A stretch of DNA of 64,000 bases from Xylanibacter ruminicola. GTDB taxonomy: Bacteria; Bacteroidota; Bacteroidia; Bacteroidales; Bacteroidaceae. Location of the stretch: the NCBI RefSeq assembly GCF_900107775.1, contig NZ_FNRF01000001.1, forward strand, positions 186,001 through 250,000. The letters run 5' to 3'. Position numbers and translations under genes: made by a program. The notes beneath the pieces are model-generated. The model ran no database searches and was not told the DNA's origin. It worked only from the letters and a program-made list of their open reading frames with translations. Positions 53,890 to 63,544 of this stretch are shown piece by piece (within the stretch, counting starts at the first letter, position 1; each line of letters opens with the position of its first letter).

Positions 53890-55076
53890 TTGATTAATGT
53901 TTTAGAATAAACGCGAATATCACTCGTTTTAGTATCTTTGCCTAACAAAAATTTATCTATAAAGGCCAGCACCTCGGGCCATTGGCACTCAGGCAACTGA
54001 CAGTGGCCGTGACCACCTACGATGCTCCAACCCATACGATCGGCAATACCGAAACGCTCCCATACCTTCTTGGCAGCCTTGGCTGATACCAACATGGCAT
54101 CGTCGGCCAACCACTTGTAGTCGAGATTGCCCAACAGCAACAGGGCGCGTGGGCACACCAATGCACACAACTCGTGCTGGTCGTAAGGCAGCTGATACAC
54201 ACTGTCACCATGAAAGTTGGTGAGCTGACTCTCCAAGAACCAGTGATAGTCGGTCTTATCCAGATTCTCTACGCTGTCCTGCAGATGCGAATAGCGCCAG
54301 GCAGCAGCACCGCCACCACCAGGCTCCTGAGCGATGGTCAGAGCCACACGCTCATCAAAAGCACCACAATACAGGGCCATTTTTCCGGCATACGAGCAAC
54401 CTGTAACACCAATACGCTTGGTATCAATCTTGGTTACCTCAGGACCTAACAGCTCCAAGCCATCAATCAAACGACTGAAGCCCCAAGCCCATTCGCTATA
54501 GGCACCATTATCCTTCAGTTGTGGATACAAACGGTCGAAGTTATGCTCACCACGTTCATGGTGCTTACCCCACTGTCCATAATCGTTCACCTGCTTCTCG
54601 TGGAAGTTCATGGTAGCAATAGGACGATCTTCGAACAACTGACGTGGCAGGGCAATCATACTCGATCCAATCATCAGCGCATAGGGTGCCTTACCCGTTT
54701 TTGGATATCTGATTTCCGAACTCAGGGTGAGTGTTTCACCATTCACGGTTACATCCACTATCAGGGTATCGCCACTCATATGAGCCTTGATATTCTCTTT
54801 CTTCACAGCAGGTTTCTCGCCAATACCATAATGCTGTATCAGCGCTGCTATCTCACTACGCTTACGCGCCCAGTCACTAAAACCATTCACACCCTTTAAT
54901 GGGTCGGGCAGGTCCTTGATAACGGGCAGTTCATTAGCTGCAGGCATGGCAGGCTTTGCAAACGCTGCGCCAGTATTCTCTACCTGATAAGCCAATGGAA
55001 GTTGGCTACCCTGCTGCGCCTGAGCGCAGAGGGTAACACAACCAAGAATTATAGTTGATAATAGTTGCTTCATCAT
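53886..55076 (-). CDS. Glucuronoyl esterase-like (CE15) exported protein
   Basis: A 396-residue alpha/beta hydrolase with signal MMKQLLSTIILGCVTLCAQAQ. VTGCSYAGKMALYCGAFDERV has nucleophile Ser228; AQEPGGGGAAAWR has Glu251; GGHGHCQLP has the probable catalytic His356/358. CE15 enzymes cut the ester bond linking glucuronic acid of xylan to lignin. The usual Arg after the Ser (GCSRxGK) is replaced by Tyr, which may alter activity. An ATGA overlap links it to the downstream esterase. The start could be either of two adjacent ATGs. Confidence 0.85.
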   Translation of the reverse strand: MMKQLLSTIILGCVTLCAQAQQGSQLPLAYQVENTGAAFAKPAMPAANELPVIKDLPDPLKGVNGFSDWARKRSEIAALIQHYGIGEKPAVKKENIKAHMSGDTLIVDVTVNGETLTLSSEIRYPKTGKAPYALMIGSSMIALPRQLFEDRPIATMNFHEKQVNDYGQWGKHHERGEHNFDRLYPQLKDNGAYSEWAWGFSRLIDGLELLGPEVTKIDTKRIGVTGCSYAGKMALYCGAFDERVALTIAQEPGGGGAAAWRYSHLQDSVENLDKTDYHWFLESQLTNFHGDSVYQLPYDQHELCALVCPRALLLLGNLDYKWLADDAMLVSAKAAKKVWERFGIADRMGWSIVGGHGHCQLPECQWPEVLAFIDKFLLGKDTKTSDIRVYSKTLIK

Positions 55077-55099
55077 TAAAACAATTAGTTAGAAACGTA

Positions 55100-57022
55100 T
55101 TACATCTGGGGGCCGCCGCCAAAACCGCCACCAAAGCCGCCACCGCCAAAGCCACCCATGGCTGGGAACTCTGGATCGGGCTGCTTCTTGATATCGAGCA
55201 ACAGTTTTACCAAAGCTCTGCGACGCAAGCCCCATGTAGGATAGTCGTTAGCATCCAACTTATTCATCTTAAAGCCTGGCATCTGCATACCACCCTGTTG
55301 CTGACTCAAGTCCTGAGCACTTACAGTAATCATACATGGTTTGGCATTGCCATCGGCAATCAAACGGTCGGCAATGGCGTCGGCACCACCTACCTTAAAC
55401 CAGCTTTCTACCGATTCACCCTCAACAGGAATCAACTGAATAAAGGCAGGCATCACACCCATACGCATATTACCAGAGATATAGAAAGCGGTGTTACGCT
55501 CCAAGTCATAGCTCACACGACCATGGTCCATCTCACCCTGCGATGCGAAATTGAATGGCGACTTAGGATTGTCGGCCACACTGTACTTAAAGCCAGCATC
55601 GGGCGAAATAAACATATTGCTGGGGTCGGTTACCTGCATACTGTCAACCACAAAGCAATATTTAAAGGTTTCAAACAGATACTCACTCAGCTTCACGCTC
55701 CACACACCATCACTGTCGCGCTCCATAGCCACATTCTCAGGCAACATCTCGCACTCCAACTCTACCTTTTTAGCTTCAGGAGCCTTGAAACGGAAGATGA
55801 TACCATCCTCTGTGTACTCTGGCGAAATGATAGGACGTGGGAAGAGTCGTGCCATCACACCAGCGGTAAACTGCTGTTCCTTACCGGTCTTAGCAGGAGC
55901 TGGCTCACCATTCTTCATAGCCTCTTCCGATGCCTTCTTATTAAAGAGCAGTGGCAAGGTCTTGGTCAGGAAGTACTTAGCATTCATCCAGGTATGTCCG
56001 AACTTATCGTTGGTAAACTCCTTCACACTACGGATACCCTTGGTATCAAGGAACTCCATATAGTCGCGGGCATTGCCATACAGGAAATCGTCGGTACCTA
56101 CACCTAACCAGAACAAACGGATTTTCTTGTTGGTATCTTCTGCATTATCGTAAACACCGGCAATATCTGTTGATGTAAACGAGCTATAGCTGCACAGATA
56201 CGAGAACTTATCAAGGTTGCTCAAGCCATTGAACAAAGCCTGGTTACCACCACGTGAGAAACCACCGATGGCACGATGATCCTTGTTGTTGATGGTACGA
56301 TAGTTCTTCTCGATATACGGCATCAGGTCGTTAATCAAATCCTTACTGAACACGTCGCCACCAAAATGGGTCTGTGGAGCGCCGTTAGCAGCAGGTGCAG
56401 CTAGCAGCTTGGTAGGATTGCCATAAGGCAGCACGATAATCATCTCCTTGGCAGCTTTCTGAGCCAGCAGATTGTCGAGGATATAGTTTACACGACCCAC
56501 CTTATAATATACCTCTTCGGTATCGGTTGTACCACTAATCAGATAGAATACAGGATATTTCTTATCACGACTCATCATGTAGTTGGGTGGCAGATAAACG
56601 ATGGCAGTATTGGTGCCACCCAGACTCTTAGAATAATAGTGTACATACTCCATGGTGCCATGGGGCACGTTCTTGATGTCGTGGGGAAGTCCATCTTTCG
56701 ACTTGATTTCCAGCAGACTGTTCTTAAAACCCTCGTTGGGGAAATACTGTGGATTGTCGGGGTCCATGATGCTCACACCGTCAACCACGAAACAATAGGG
56801 ATACATGTCGGGGGCAGCCGGACCCAGCGTTACGGTCCATAAGCCTGTCTTGGCATCTTTCTGCATGGCTTTACGCCCTGCAAACTGCACATCTACCAGC
56901 ACCTCTTTGGCCTGGTCGTTCTTGTACTGGAATGTTACCGTACCATCGGCATTAGTGATGGTTCCAGCCTTTGCCTGCATTACGCAAGCCATCAGTAGAG
57001 TTAGTAATAGTTTTTTGCTCAT
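55100..57022 (-). CDS. CBM48-CE1 feruloyl esterase with a second, inactive half (Fae1A-like)
   Basis: A 640-residue exported protein (signal MSKKLLLTLLMACVMQAKA). Order: CBM48-like domain (20-110), CE1 esterase (about 120-365; Ser256 in GGFSRGGNQA, Asp311 region, His343 in FGHTWMN), a second CBM48-like domain (about 405-500) and a shortened esterase-like segment (about 505-610) without a nucleophile elbow, then a Gly-rich tail (GFGGGGFGGGFGGG). The first half is like Prevotella Fae1A and should release ferulic acid from arabinoxylan. The duplicated half may bind substrate. Confidence 0.88.
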   Translation of the reverse strand: MSKKLLLTLLMACVMQAKAGTITNADGTVTFQYKNDQAKEVLVDVQFAGRKAMQKDAKTGLWTVTLGPAAPDMYPYCFVVDGVSIMDPDNPQYFPNEGFKNSLLEIKSKDGLPHDIKNVPHGTMEYVHYYSKSLGGTNTAIVYLPPNYMMSRDKKYPVFYLISGTTDTEEVYYKVGRVNYILDNLLAQKAAKEMIIVLPYGNPTKLLAAPAANGAPQTHFGGDVFSKDLINDLMPYIEKNYRTINNKDHRAIGGFSRGGNQALFNGLSNLDKFSYLCSYSSFTSTDIAGVYDNAEDTNKKIRLFWLGVGTDDFLYGNARDYMEFLDTKGIRSVKEFTNDKFGHTWMNAKYFLTKTLPLLFNKKASEEAMKNGEPAPAKTGKEQQFTAGVMARLFPRPIISPEYTEDGIIFRFKAPEAKKVELECEMLPENVAMERDSDGVWSVKLSEYLFETFKYCFVVDSMQVTDPSNMFISPDAGFKYSVADNPKSPFNFASQGEMDHGRVSYDLERNTAFYISGNMRMGVMPAFIQLIPVEGESVESWFKVGGADAIADRLIADGNAKPCMITVSAQDLSQQQGGMQMPGFKMNKLDANDYPTWGLRRRALVKLLLDIKKQPDPEFPAMGGFGGGGFGGGFGGGPQM

Positions 57023-57041
57023 AAGTTTAAAGTTTATGTAG

Positions 57042-59189
57042 TTATTTGATAGAATAGCCAGCTCTGATAAATACGGGGATAAAGGCTTTAGTTACCGGAG
57101 TGTCAACATATTGACCGCCCTCATAGTGCTGTCCTGTATGGTAATCGGTCCATCCACCAGGGTGCTGAGGCAGATAGGTGCGCCAACTGGACACTCCAGG
57201 CTCAGTAACAGGACTGATAAGAAGTGCCGGACCAAACATATATTCGTACTTCTGCTGTAAAGCCTCAGCATCATGCGCAAAGTCGAACACCAACGGACGC
57301 ATCAGCGTACCACCCTGTTCCGATACAGCCTTGGCACAACGCTTGATATAAGGCAGTAATGCATAACGTTCCTTCAAGCAGTCGGCAATCACAGTCTGTG
57401 CTTCCTTGCCATAGTTCCAAGGCTCGGTATTGCTCATATAACCATGCACACGCATCAGTGGCAGATATACTGCCGTTTCTATCCAGCGCAGCATGCGTTC
57501 AATATAAGCACTATCGGTATATTGGTTCTGTGGACGGAAAAAGCCACCTGCATCATAGGTCCACCAGGGGATACCAGCAGCCTGCATTCCTAAGCCTGCC
57601 GTAATCTGGCGACGGAAAGTCTCCCAATCGTTACCCACATCACCACTCCACATGGCCGAGCCATAGCGCTGGATACCAGCAAAACCGCAACGGGTGAGTA
57701 TCATCGGTTCCTTACCAGCAGCCACAAGACCTTCATACACCGTCTTGTTCACCAGTAGCGGATAGACATTACGCACCTGTTCACCATTCCATCGACCGTT
57801 GTTCACCTTACGGCCCAACAGGTCGTCGTTCTCAGGTTCGGTAGCATCCTGCCACCAGGCATCGATACCCAAAGGCAACAGGCGCTCTTTGAAGTTCTTC
57901 CAATAGGCAGCGGCAGCCTCAGGATTAAAAAAGTCAATCCAATCAGTTTCAGGGATATAATAGTTGGCGGCTAGCATCTGCTGACCCACTTCTGAGTTCT
58001 TGTCGATCTTCGACCACACACTCAGCATCAGTTTCATACCCATCTGGTGCAGACTGTCGGTCAGCGCCTTAGGATCAGGATAAAACTCCTCGTCAAAACG
58101 CATTGAGTTCCAACCGTACTTGCCCCAATACTGCCAGTCCTGAACCAGCATGCTCACAGGCAGTTGTTCACTACGGAAACGGTTAGCAGTTTGCAGAATC
58201 TCGTCAGAAGAGTGGAAACGCTCGCGACAGTGGATATAGCCCAAAGCCCACTCTGGCATCTGAGGACACTCACCGGTCAGCTCGCGATAGGTCGCAATAA
58301 TCTCATCAGGCGAACCAACAAACACCGTATAGTCAACACCATCGGCTACTGGCGAACGGAACACGGTCTCGTCTTTCACCTTATTATAATATAATATAGG
58401 TTGATCGTCCTTGGTCAGTTCGGCAGACAGCTGATGCTTTCCTTTCGAGAGCTGAACAATCGTCGAGGCCGTGGGGGGCAACCAGAGGTTCTGCATCTCA
58501 ATCACTGGCTTACCATCAATCAGCAGGTTATGGCGGCGCGCCATCTTCTGCCCCACATCGAGTAGCAGCGCATAATCGCCGGTTTCATCGATATCAATCG
58601 TGGCCTCGAAGATATGGCGTTCGCGAACCTCACGCTTGCCACCTTCGGTAGAGGTGACATCCACCACCTCACGCTCACCGGCTCCTGCACGCTTCGTTAG
58701 TTTCACACTATGGCTGCATGGGTTAAAGTCGGTCAGGCCGTAGTTATTCCACAGCACGCCATAGCCCTTACTCGAAATCAGCATGGGGATGCTGATCTGG
58801 GTGTTTACCTGCGTCAATCTTCGCGACAAGCCACGCACATTGCTATAGCCATCCTGGAATTGTCCGAGGCCGAACAAGCACTCATCCTTTGGCGAATCGA
58901 AGGTCAGCGTAGCCTCACTGCCCACCAACTGATGGGCCTTAGCTGTAAAAATGGCTTTGCCGCTTTTATCTTTCACTATCAAGGTATTACCCTTAACTAC
59001 GGCAGTGATATCGGCTTGTTTCAGCACATCGTGTTTTACATAGAGCCAGTCGGGCAAATCACTTTTCGCCGTCTGATTAGTGTATCTCACTCTCACGGCA
59101 TTCTTAGCCACATAAGTTACAGAAAGGTTCTGCGCAGTGGCCGACACTGCCACTACACAGAACAGAATAGTTGATATTAGTTTCTTCAT
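57042..59189 (-). CDS. Exported alpha-xylosidase-like GH31 with PA14 insertion
   Basis: A 715-residue enzyme with signal MKKLISTILFCVVAVSATAQ. After the N-terminal beta-sandwich there is a PA14-like insertion (about 180-270; HIFEATIDIDETGDYALLLD), then the GH31 barrel with nucleophile Asp448 in DAWWQDATEPENDD and AMWSGDVGNDWETFR downstream. The PA14 insertion and the WWxDATEPE motif are those of bacterial alpha-xylosidases related to Xyl31A. Substrate may be alpha-xylosyl side chains; an alpha-glucosidase role cannot be excluded. It starts 9 bases after the GH43 stop. Confidence 0.88.
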   Translation of the reverse strand: MKKLISTILFCVVAVSATAQNLSVTYVAKNAVRVRYTNQTAKSDLPDWLYVKHDVLKQADITAVVKGNTLIVKDKSGKAIFTAKAHQLVGSEATLTFDSPKDECLFGLGQFQDGYSNVRGLSRRLTQVNTQISIPMLISSKGYGVLWNNYGLTDFNPCSHSVKLTKRAGAGEREVVDVTSTEGGKREVRERHIFEATIDIDETGDYALLLDVGQKMARRHNLLIDGKPVIEMQNLWLPPTASTIVQLSKGKHQLSAELTKDDQPILYYNKVKDETVFRSPVADGVDYTVFVGSPDEIIATYRELTGECPQMPEWALGYIHCRERFHSSDEILQTANRFRSEQLPVSMLVQDWQYWGKYGWNSMRFDEEFYPDPKALTDSLHQMGMKLMLSVWSKIDKNSEVGQQMLAANYYIPETDWIDFFNPEAAAAYWKNFKERLLPLGIDAWWQDATEPENDDLLGRKVNNGRWNGEQVRNVYPLLVNKTVYEGLVAAGKEPMILTRCGFAGIQRYGSAMWSGDVGNDWETFRRQITAGLGMQAAGIPWWTYDAGGFFRPQNQYTDSAYIERMLRWIETAVYLPLMRVHGYMSNTEPWNYGKEAQTVIADCLKERYALLPYIKRCAKAVSEQGGTLMRPLVFDFAHDAEALQQKYEYMFGPALLISPVTEPGVSSWRTYLPQHPGGWTDYHTGQHYEGGQYVDTPVTKAFIPVFIRAGYSIK

Positions 59190-59198
59190 TATCGTTAT

Positions 59199-61961
59199 TT
59201 ATTTTTTAAACTGCCACCAATCCAGACGAACATCACCTGATGCTTTGTCGAAACATATATAAAGATCATGCACACCAGCAGCATTCTTCACTTTGCCACC
59301 GAATGAGCGATATTTCTCAACGCCACCGGTCTTACCGATGGTTACGGTTCCTACCACAGGACCATCGGCACTGTCTAATCGCAGACAGATGGTGCAACCA
59401 CCAGTAGCGGCTGCTGTGATATTAAACTGCTTGGCACCCTTACCGAAGTCAACACCACGCAGTTTGATATACTCGCCATCATTAATATCAAAGATATACA
59501 TATTCTTCTTTCCCGTTGAGGTAGGCATATCTGCTACCACACCGGTATTCTCGATACCCATCTTGGCACTCTTCAGTCCGAAGCCCCAAGCCATGGTCTC
59601 AGCCTCTACACGCTGGTAGGGGTTCAGCCAATGCAACTGCTTCATGGGCTGCTGGTCCAACCAATAAGGAATCTCCTGGATGGTGCCATCGCCATTATAG
59701 GCAATCTCCTGAGCCGACACACTGCGACGCTCGTGGTGTACAAATGTCTCCAGATGCATCAGGTCGTAATTCTGACCGAACACATACGAATGCCCCTTGA
59801 AATCGCAGATACCAGGATGGTTACCACGGTCGCGCTGGGTGGGCTTCATGATATAGCCCTTCCACTCCCAAGGTCCGGTGGGACTATCACTCATGGCATA
59901 CCCTAAAGCCTCAGGACAACAGGTAGAAGCAAAGCCCAGGTAATAATGACCATTGCGCTTATAGAACCAAGGTCCCTCCTGATAGTTAGGAATATGTGGC
60001 AACTTGGTGACACCACTGGTCAGCGACGTCATGTCCTCGCCTAACTTAGCCCAGAAGGTATGTGGGTTTCCCCAGTACATATAAGCCTGCCCATCATCGT
60101 CGGTATAAACCGATGGATCGATATCATACCAGTTACTCTGATCCCAAACCAACGGTTTGCCGAGTGGGTCTTTGAACGGTCCGTAAGGCGAATCGGCCAC
60201 CAGCACACCAATGCCATGACCATGCAGAGGGGCATACAGGTAATACTTACCGTTACGCTCTACGGTTTGGATAGCCCAGCCACCGTTCTCGCGACTGCGC
60301 CAGGCGAAGTCCTTCAACGAAGCCACTGCACCATGTTCGGTCCAGTTCACCATATCAGTAGTGCTCCACAACAGCCAGTCGTACATAAAGAAACCAGCAG
60401 AGCTCTTCTCGTTCACATCGGGGATATCCTCGGGCGAGGCATCATGCGAGGTATAGAGGAACAGGGTGTCGCCTACAACCAGTGGCGATGGGTCGGCTGT
60501 ATATTTGGTTTGGAACAGTGGCATGTTCACCTGCTCCAGTCCGCGTATCTCCCACCAGTCGAAGTTAAACAGTTTTGGTCCCTTACGACCTTTGAACACC
60601 AGATAAACGTCGGCTGTAGCAGGCAGGTTCAAACCCGAAATGGTTCGGGTTGGTGCATCGATATCGGTGATGGTAGAGTAATCCAGATCAACGGTAATGG
60701 TCTGCCATTTCTCCCAACCACCAGTAGCAGGCACATTCAAGGTTCCCAGACATCTGCCACCGATACTGTCGAGATGAATCTCAATTCTGCCACCACGCAA
60801 ACCACTGGCCACACGGGCTGTGAACGTACGTGGATACTTGTTGGCAAAGGCCACATTCTGCAGTTTGATATAGTCGCCATTGTGGATGTCACTGACATAA
60901 ACCCCTACCTCGTCGTTCTGTTCAGTCTTCACACCTTTCGAGAAGGCCATGGTCTCAGCCTCCACCTTGCGATAAGGGTTAAACACGCCAACAGGCTTCA
61001 CGCCTGCATCGGTGGGCATAATCTTTGGGAAACTGCCATCGGCATTGTACTTAAACTCCTCAACAGCTACACTACGACCGAAACCGCCACCATTTGGCAG
61101 TTTACCTGTATGGTAGAAGAAATAGCTATGACCTTTATAATCGGCCACACCACAGTGGTTGGTAAACGAGTTGGTATCGCACAGCGGCATAATCTCGCCA
61201 GCATACTTCCAGGGACCTGTTGGCGATGGTGCCGTGCTATACGAGATATGTTCGGGCACACCACCAGCGGCATACAACAACTGATATGTACCATTGCGCT
61301 TGGTTAACCAAGGACCTTCAACATACGAATCTTTATAGGTCTTGCCCTTCTCGCGCTCCTTCATCATCGGACCGCCAAAAGCCTCTTCGGTCATAGGCAG
61401 CTTTCCCAGTTCACCTTCGTACGAAATCATGTCGCGGTTCAGCTTCAGGTAATACACCTGGGGGTTACCCCACATCAGCCAAGCCTGCCCATCGTCATCA
61501 ATCATCACGGTTGGATCGATATGATCCCAGCTGCCATTCTCAAACAAAGGTTTTCCAAGTGCATCCTTAAACGGACCTGTAGGACTATCGCTCACAGCCA
61601 CACCAATGGCCATACCATTCGAAATCTTTGAATGAGCACAGATATACCAGTAGAATTTTCCGTCACGTTCGATAGTCTGTCCGGCCCAAGCACGGTCATC
61701 GGCCCACGAGAAAGTCTCCAAGGCCAGGGGCGAACCATGGTCCTGCCAGTTCACCATATCCTGAGTTGAATATACACGCCACTCCTGCATCCAGAAGAAG
61801 TCGGCGCCATCTTCGTCATGACCAGTATAAACATACATTGTTCCGTTATGTACCATCGGTGCAGGGTCGCTGGTACACCAAGTCTGTACGAAGGGGTTCT
61901 GTGCCTTCGCACCTGTAGCTAGCAACATGAGTGCTGCTATGGCTGCTGATTTATTAATCAT
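59199..61961 (-). CDS. Tandem GH43-CBM6-GH43-CBM6 arabinofuranosidase/xylosidase
   Basis: A 920-residue exported enzyme (signal MINKSAAIAALMLLATGAKAQ) that contains an internal duplication. GH43 number one: Asp32 in CTSDPAPMV, DHIDPTVMIDDDGQ and SYVEGPWL supply the three catalytic acids; CBM6 follows at about 330-465 (NPYRKVEAETMAFSKG). GH43 number two: TADPSPLV, YDIDPSVYTDDDGQ and NYQEGPWF; second CBM6 about 790-920 (NPYQRVEAETMAWGFG). Both catalytic domains keep all acids. It should remove arabinose and/or xylose from arabinoxylan. First gene of the five-gene xylan operon. Confidence 0.92.
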   Translation of the reverse strand: MINKSAAIAALMLLATGAKAQNPFVQTWCTSDPAPMVHNGTMYVYTGHDEDGADFFWMQEWRVYSTQDMVNWQDHGSPLALETFSWADDRAWAGQTIERDGKFYWYICAHSKISNGMAIGVAVSDSPTGPFKDALGKPLFENGSWDHIDPTVMIDDDGQAWLMWGNPQVYYLKLNRDMISYEGELGKLPMTEEAFGGPMMKEREKGKTYKDSYVEGPWLTKRNGTYQLLYAAGGVPEHISYSTAPSPTGPWKYAGEIMPLCDTNSFTNHCGVADYKGHSYFFYHTGKLPNGGGFGRSVAVEEFKYNADGSFPKIMPTDAGVKPVGVFNPYRKVEAETMAFSKGVKTEQNDEVGVYVSDIHNGDYIKLQNVAFANKYPRTFTARVASGLRGGRIEIHLDSIGGRCLGTLNVPATGGWEKWQTITVDLDYSTITDIDAPTRTISGLNLPATADVYLVFKGRKGPKLFNFDWWEIRGLEQVNMPLFQTKYTADPSPLVVGDTLFLYTSHDASPEDIPDVNEKSSAGFFMYDWLLWSTTDMVNWTEHGAVASLKDFAWRSRENGGWAIQTVERNGKYYLYAPLHGHGIGVLVADSPYGPFKDPLGKPLVWDQSNWYDIDPSVYTDDDGQAYMYWGNPHTFWAKLGEDMTSLTSGVTKLPHIPNYQEGPWFYKRNGHYYLGFASTCCPEALGYAMSDSPTGPWEWKGYIMKPTQRDRGNHPGICDFKGHSYVFGQNYDLMHLETFVHHERRSVSAQEIAYNGDGTIQEIPYWLDQQPMKQLHWLNPYQRVEAETMAWGFGLKSAKMGIENTGVVADMPTSTGKKNMYIFDINDGEYIKLRGVDFGKGAKQFNITAAATGGCTICLRLDSADGPVVGTVTIGKTGGVEKYRSFGGKVKNAAGVHDLYICFDKASGDVRLDWWQFKK

Positions 61962-61988
61962 TCTTTCTCGCTTATTAGTTTACTGCTG

Positions 61989-61996
61989 CAAAGGTA
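61989..61996 (-). promoter_or_regulatory. -7 box of the xylan operon
   Basis: Minus strand TACCTTTG, 27 bases before the GH43 ATG. No TTG at the standard -33 position, so an activator is likely. Confidence 0.6.
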
Positions 61997-62080
61997 GCAC
62001 AAAATAACGATATTAGATTTCCTATATGTATCATTTACTTTGTGAAACGTAACAGATAACTTAAAGCAAGATAGATATCA

Positions 62081-63532
62081 TCAGAAACGCTCTATTTTCC
62101 TACCCATTTCGCGAGCATTCGTTTTAACTGGTACAGATGTAAAATCGGGGGTGTTATACGAATACATTAAGCGTTGATAATACACCTTGGGATTATGCTG
62201 TGGAAGAAGAAATGGCTTGGTAGCCTTTCCATGTTCATCGACAGACGAGAAATAGAGACGTGTATAAAGACCATCCTCACGACGACTGGTAAACAGGAAC
62301 CAACGACTATTACGCGTCCAGTTATGCAAACTCTCCGAACGTGTGCTATTCACCTCGTTCAATGGTCTGCTTACTCCCGTCTCAAGATCAAGCATATATA
62401 AATCTGCTTCCGGATGCCAAACCGAGAAGTAACCATAATCCAGCTGCGTGTACATCAAGTACTTTCCATCATACGAAGGTCGAGGCCAAGTTACGCTTTT
62501 ACCTGTTACATCAGCATTTACCAACGTATCCACCTCGGTACCGATCTTACCTGCTTTCTCATCAAAAGACACTCTACAAAGACTATACTTTACCTGGTCA
62601 TAGCCTTTGGGATAATCGCCACATCTGGCAGTCGTAAAATACAACCACTTACCATCTGACGAAAAGGCTGGTGTATTCTCAGCCCAGCCAGTCTTCATAA
62701 TCAGAGTATCCTTGATTACCACATGCTGCTCCATGTCGTATACAAACACATCCGACGAGGTATCAAACACCTCAATACGTTTGTTGTTGCCATTATGGAA
62801 CATCTGAGCGGTCTTATTAGTGGAGAAAGCACAATAGCGCCCTCCGGGATGCCAATAAGGATATACCATCGAACCACCCAGACTGTCGTTACGGGCTTTT
62901 AGCAGTTTATCTTTTCCATGATTATGTACAATGGTAGTACCATGCTCACCTCTCACATGGAACACATACTGTTCTGGATTCGTACGATTCTGTGTATGAC
63001 AGTTGATACACTGACCATAGACTTGCGAATTCTCAAGCATCGATGTTTCTGAGAAATCAGAAAGACAACGCTGATACAATCCCATATGACCATAGAGTGC
63101 ATAGCTGGGCGCAATTCTACGATAGGTAACACCCCACTCATCCAAAGAATAAGGACTCACATTGATAGAGAAATCGCGATACTGATACCAGTTGTCCCCT
63201 TTGCGTGCACAAACTGATACAATCAGGCGACTTCCTTTGTTGGCAGCTAATAACTGATGCCATTCATCAATATCAAAATCAGCATAGGACCCCTCAGCAT
63301 GCATGCTGCCACCCTTCATACCTTTCACATCCACATAGATATCAGTAAACGCATCATCGGTCATCGCGAAATTTAGCGGTGCAATCTCAACGGGTACTGT
63401 CACATCCACATAATCGGGAAAAATAGCCGGCAACTGATTAACAGGTTGCACATTATCGGGATGCAGACCGCAGGCCGACAGTACTACTGCCAGCAGCGCC
63501 ATCATCATACCCGTATATATCTTTTTCTTCAT
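62081..63532 (-). CDS. Lipoprotein with c-type heme motif and WD40/PD40-like propeller
   Basis: A 483-residue lipoprotein (signal MKKKIYTGMMMALLAVVLSAC, Cys21). A heme c attachment motif CINCH is at residues 175-179 (C175, C178, H179), inside SQVYGQCINCHTQNRTNPE. The C-terminal part (about 220-480) has TolB/PD40-like blade repeats (MVYPYWHPGGRYCAFST; ENTPAFSSDGKWLYFTT; TWPRPSYDGKYLMYTQL; NWTRNSRWFLFTSRRED). It resembles Bacteroidetes proteins annotated as cytochrome c biosynthesis or PD40 proteins near DUF6057 genes. It may be an outer-membrane electron carrier or a sensor. It starts 12 bases after the upstream gene. Confidence 0.75.
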   Translation of the reverse strand: MKKKIYTGMMMALLAVVLSACGLHPDNVQPVNQLPAIFPDYVDVTVPVEIAPLNFAMTDDAFTDIYVDVKGMKGGSMHAEGSYADFDIDEWHQLLAANKGSRLIVSVCARKGDNWYQYRDFSINVSPYSLDEWGVTYRRIAPSYALYGHMGLYQRCLSDFSETSMLENSQVYGQCINCHTQNRTNPEQYVFHVRGEHGTTIVHNHGKDKLLKARNDSLGGSMVYPYWHPGGRYCAFSTNKTAQMFHNGNNKRIEVFDTSSDVFVYDMEQHVVIKDTLIMKTGWAENTPAFSSDGKWLYFTTARCGDYPKGYDQVKYSLCRVSFDEKAGKIGTEVDTLVNADVTGKSVTWPRPSYDGKYLMYTQLDYGYFSVWHPEADLYMLDLETGVSRPLNEVNSTRSESLHNWTRNSRWFLFTSRREDGLYTRLYFSSVDEHGKATKPFLLPQHNPKVYYQRLMYSYNTPDFTSVPVKTNAREMGRKIERF

Positions 63533-63544
63533 GCTATTACTTTT

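Noticed and set aside
60060..61307. 415-codon open frame opposite the GH43 gene
   Set aside because: The antisense GH43 has complete catalytic motifs on the other strand; the frame has no promoter or recognisable domain.
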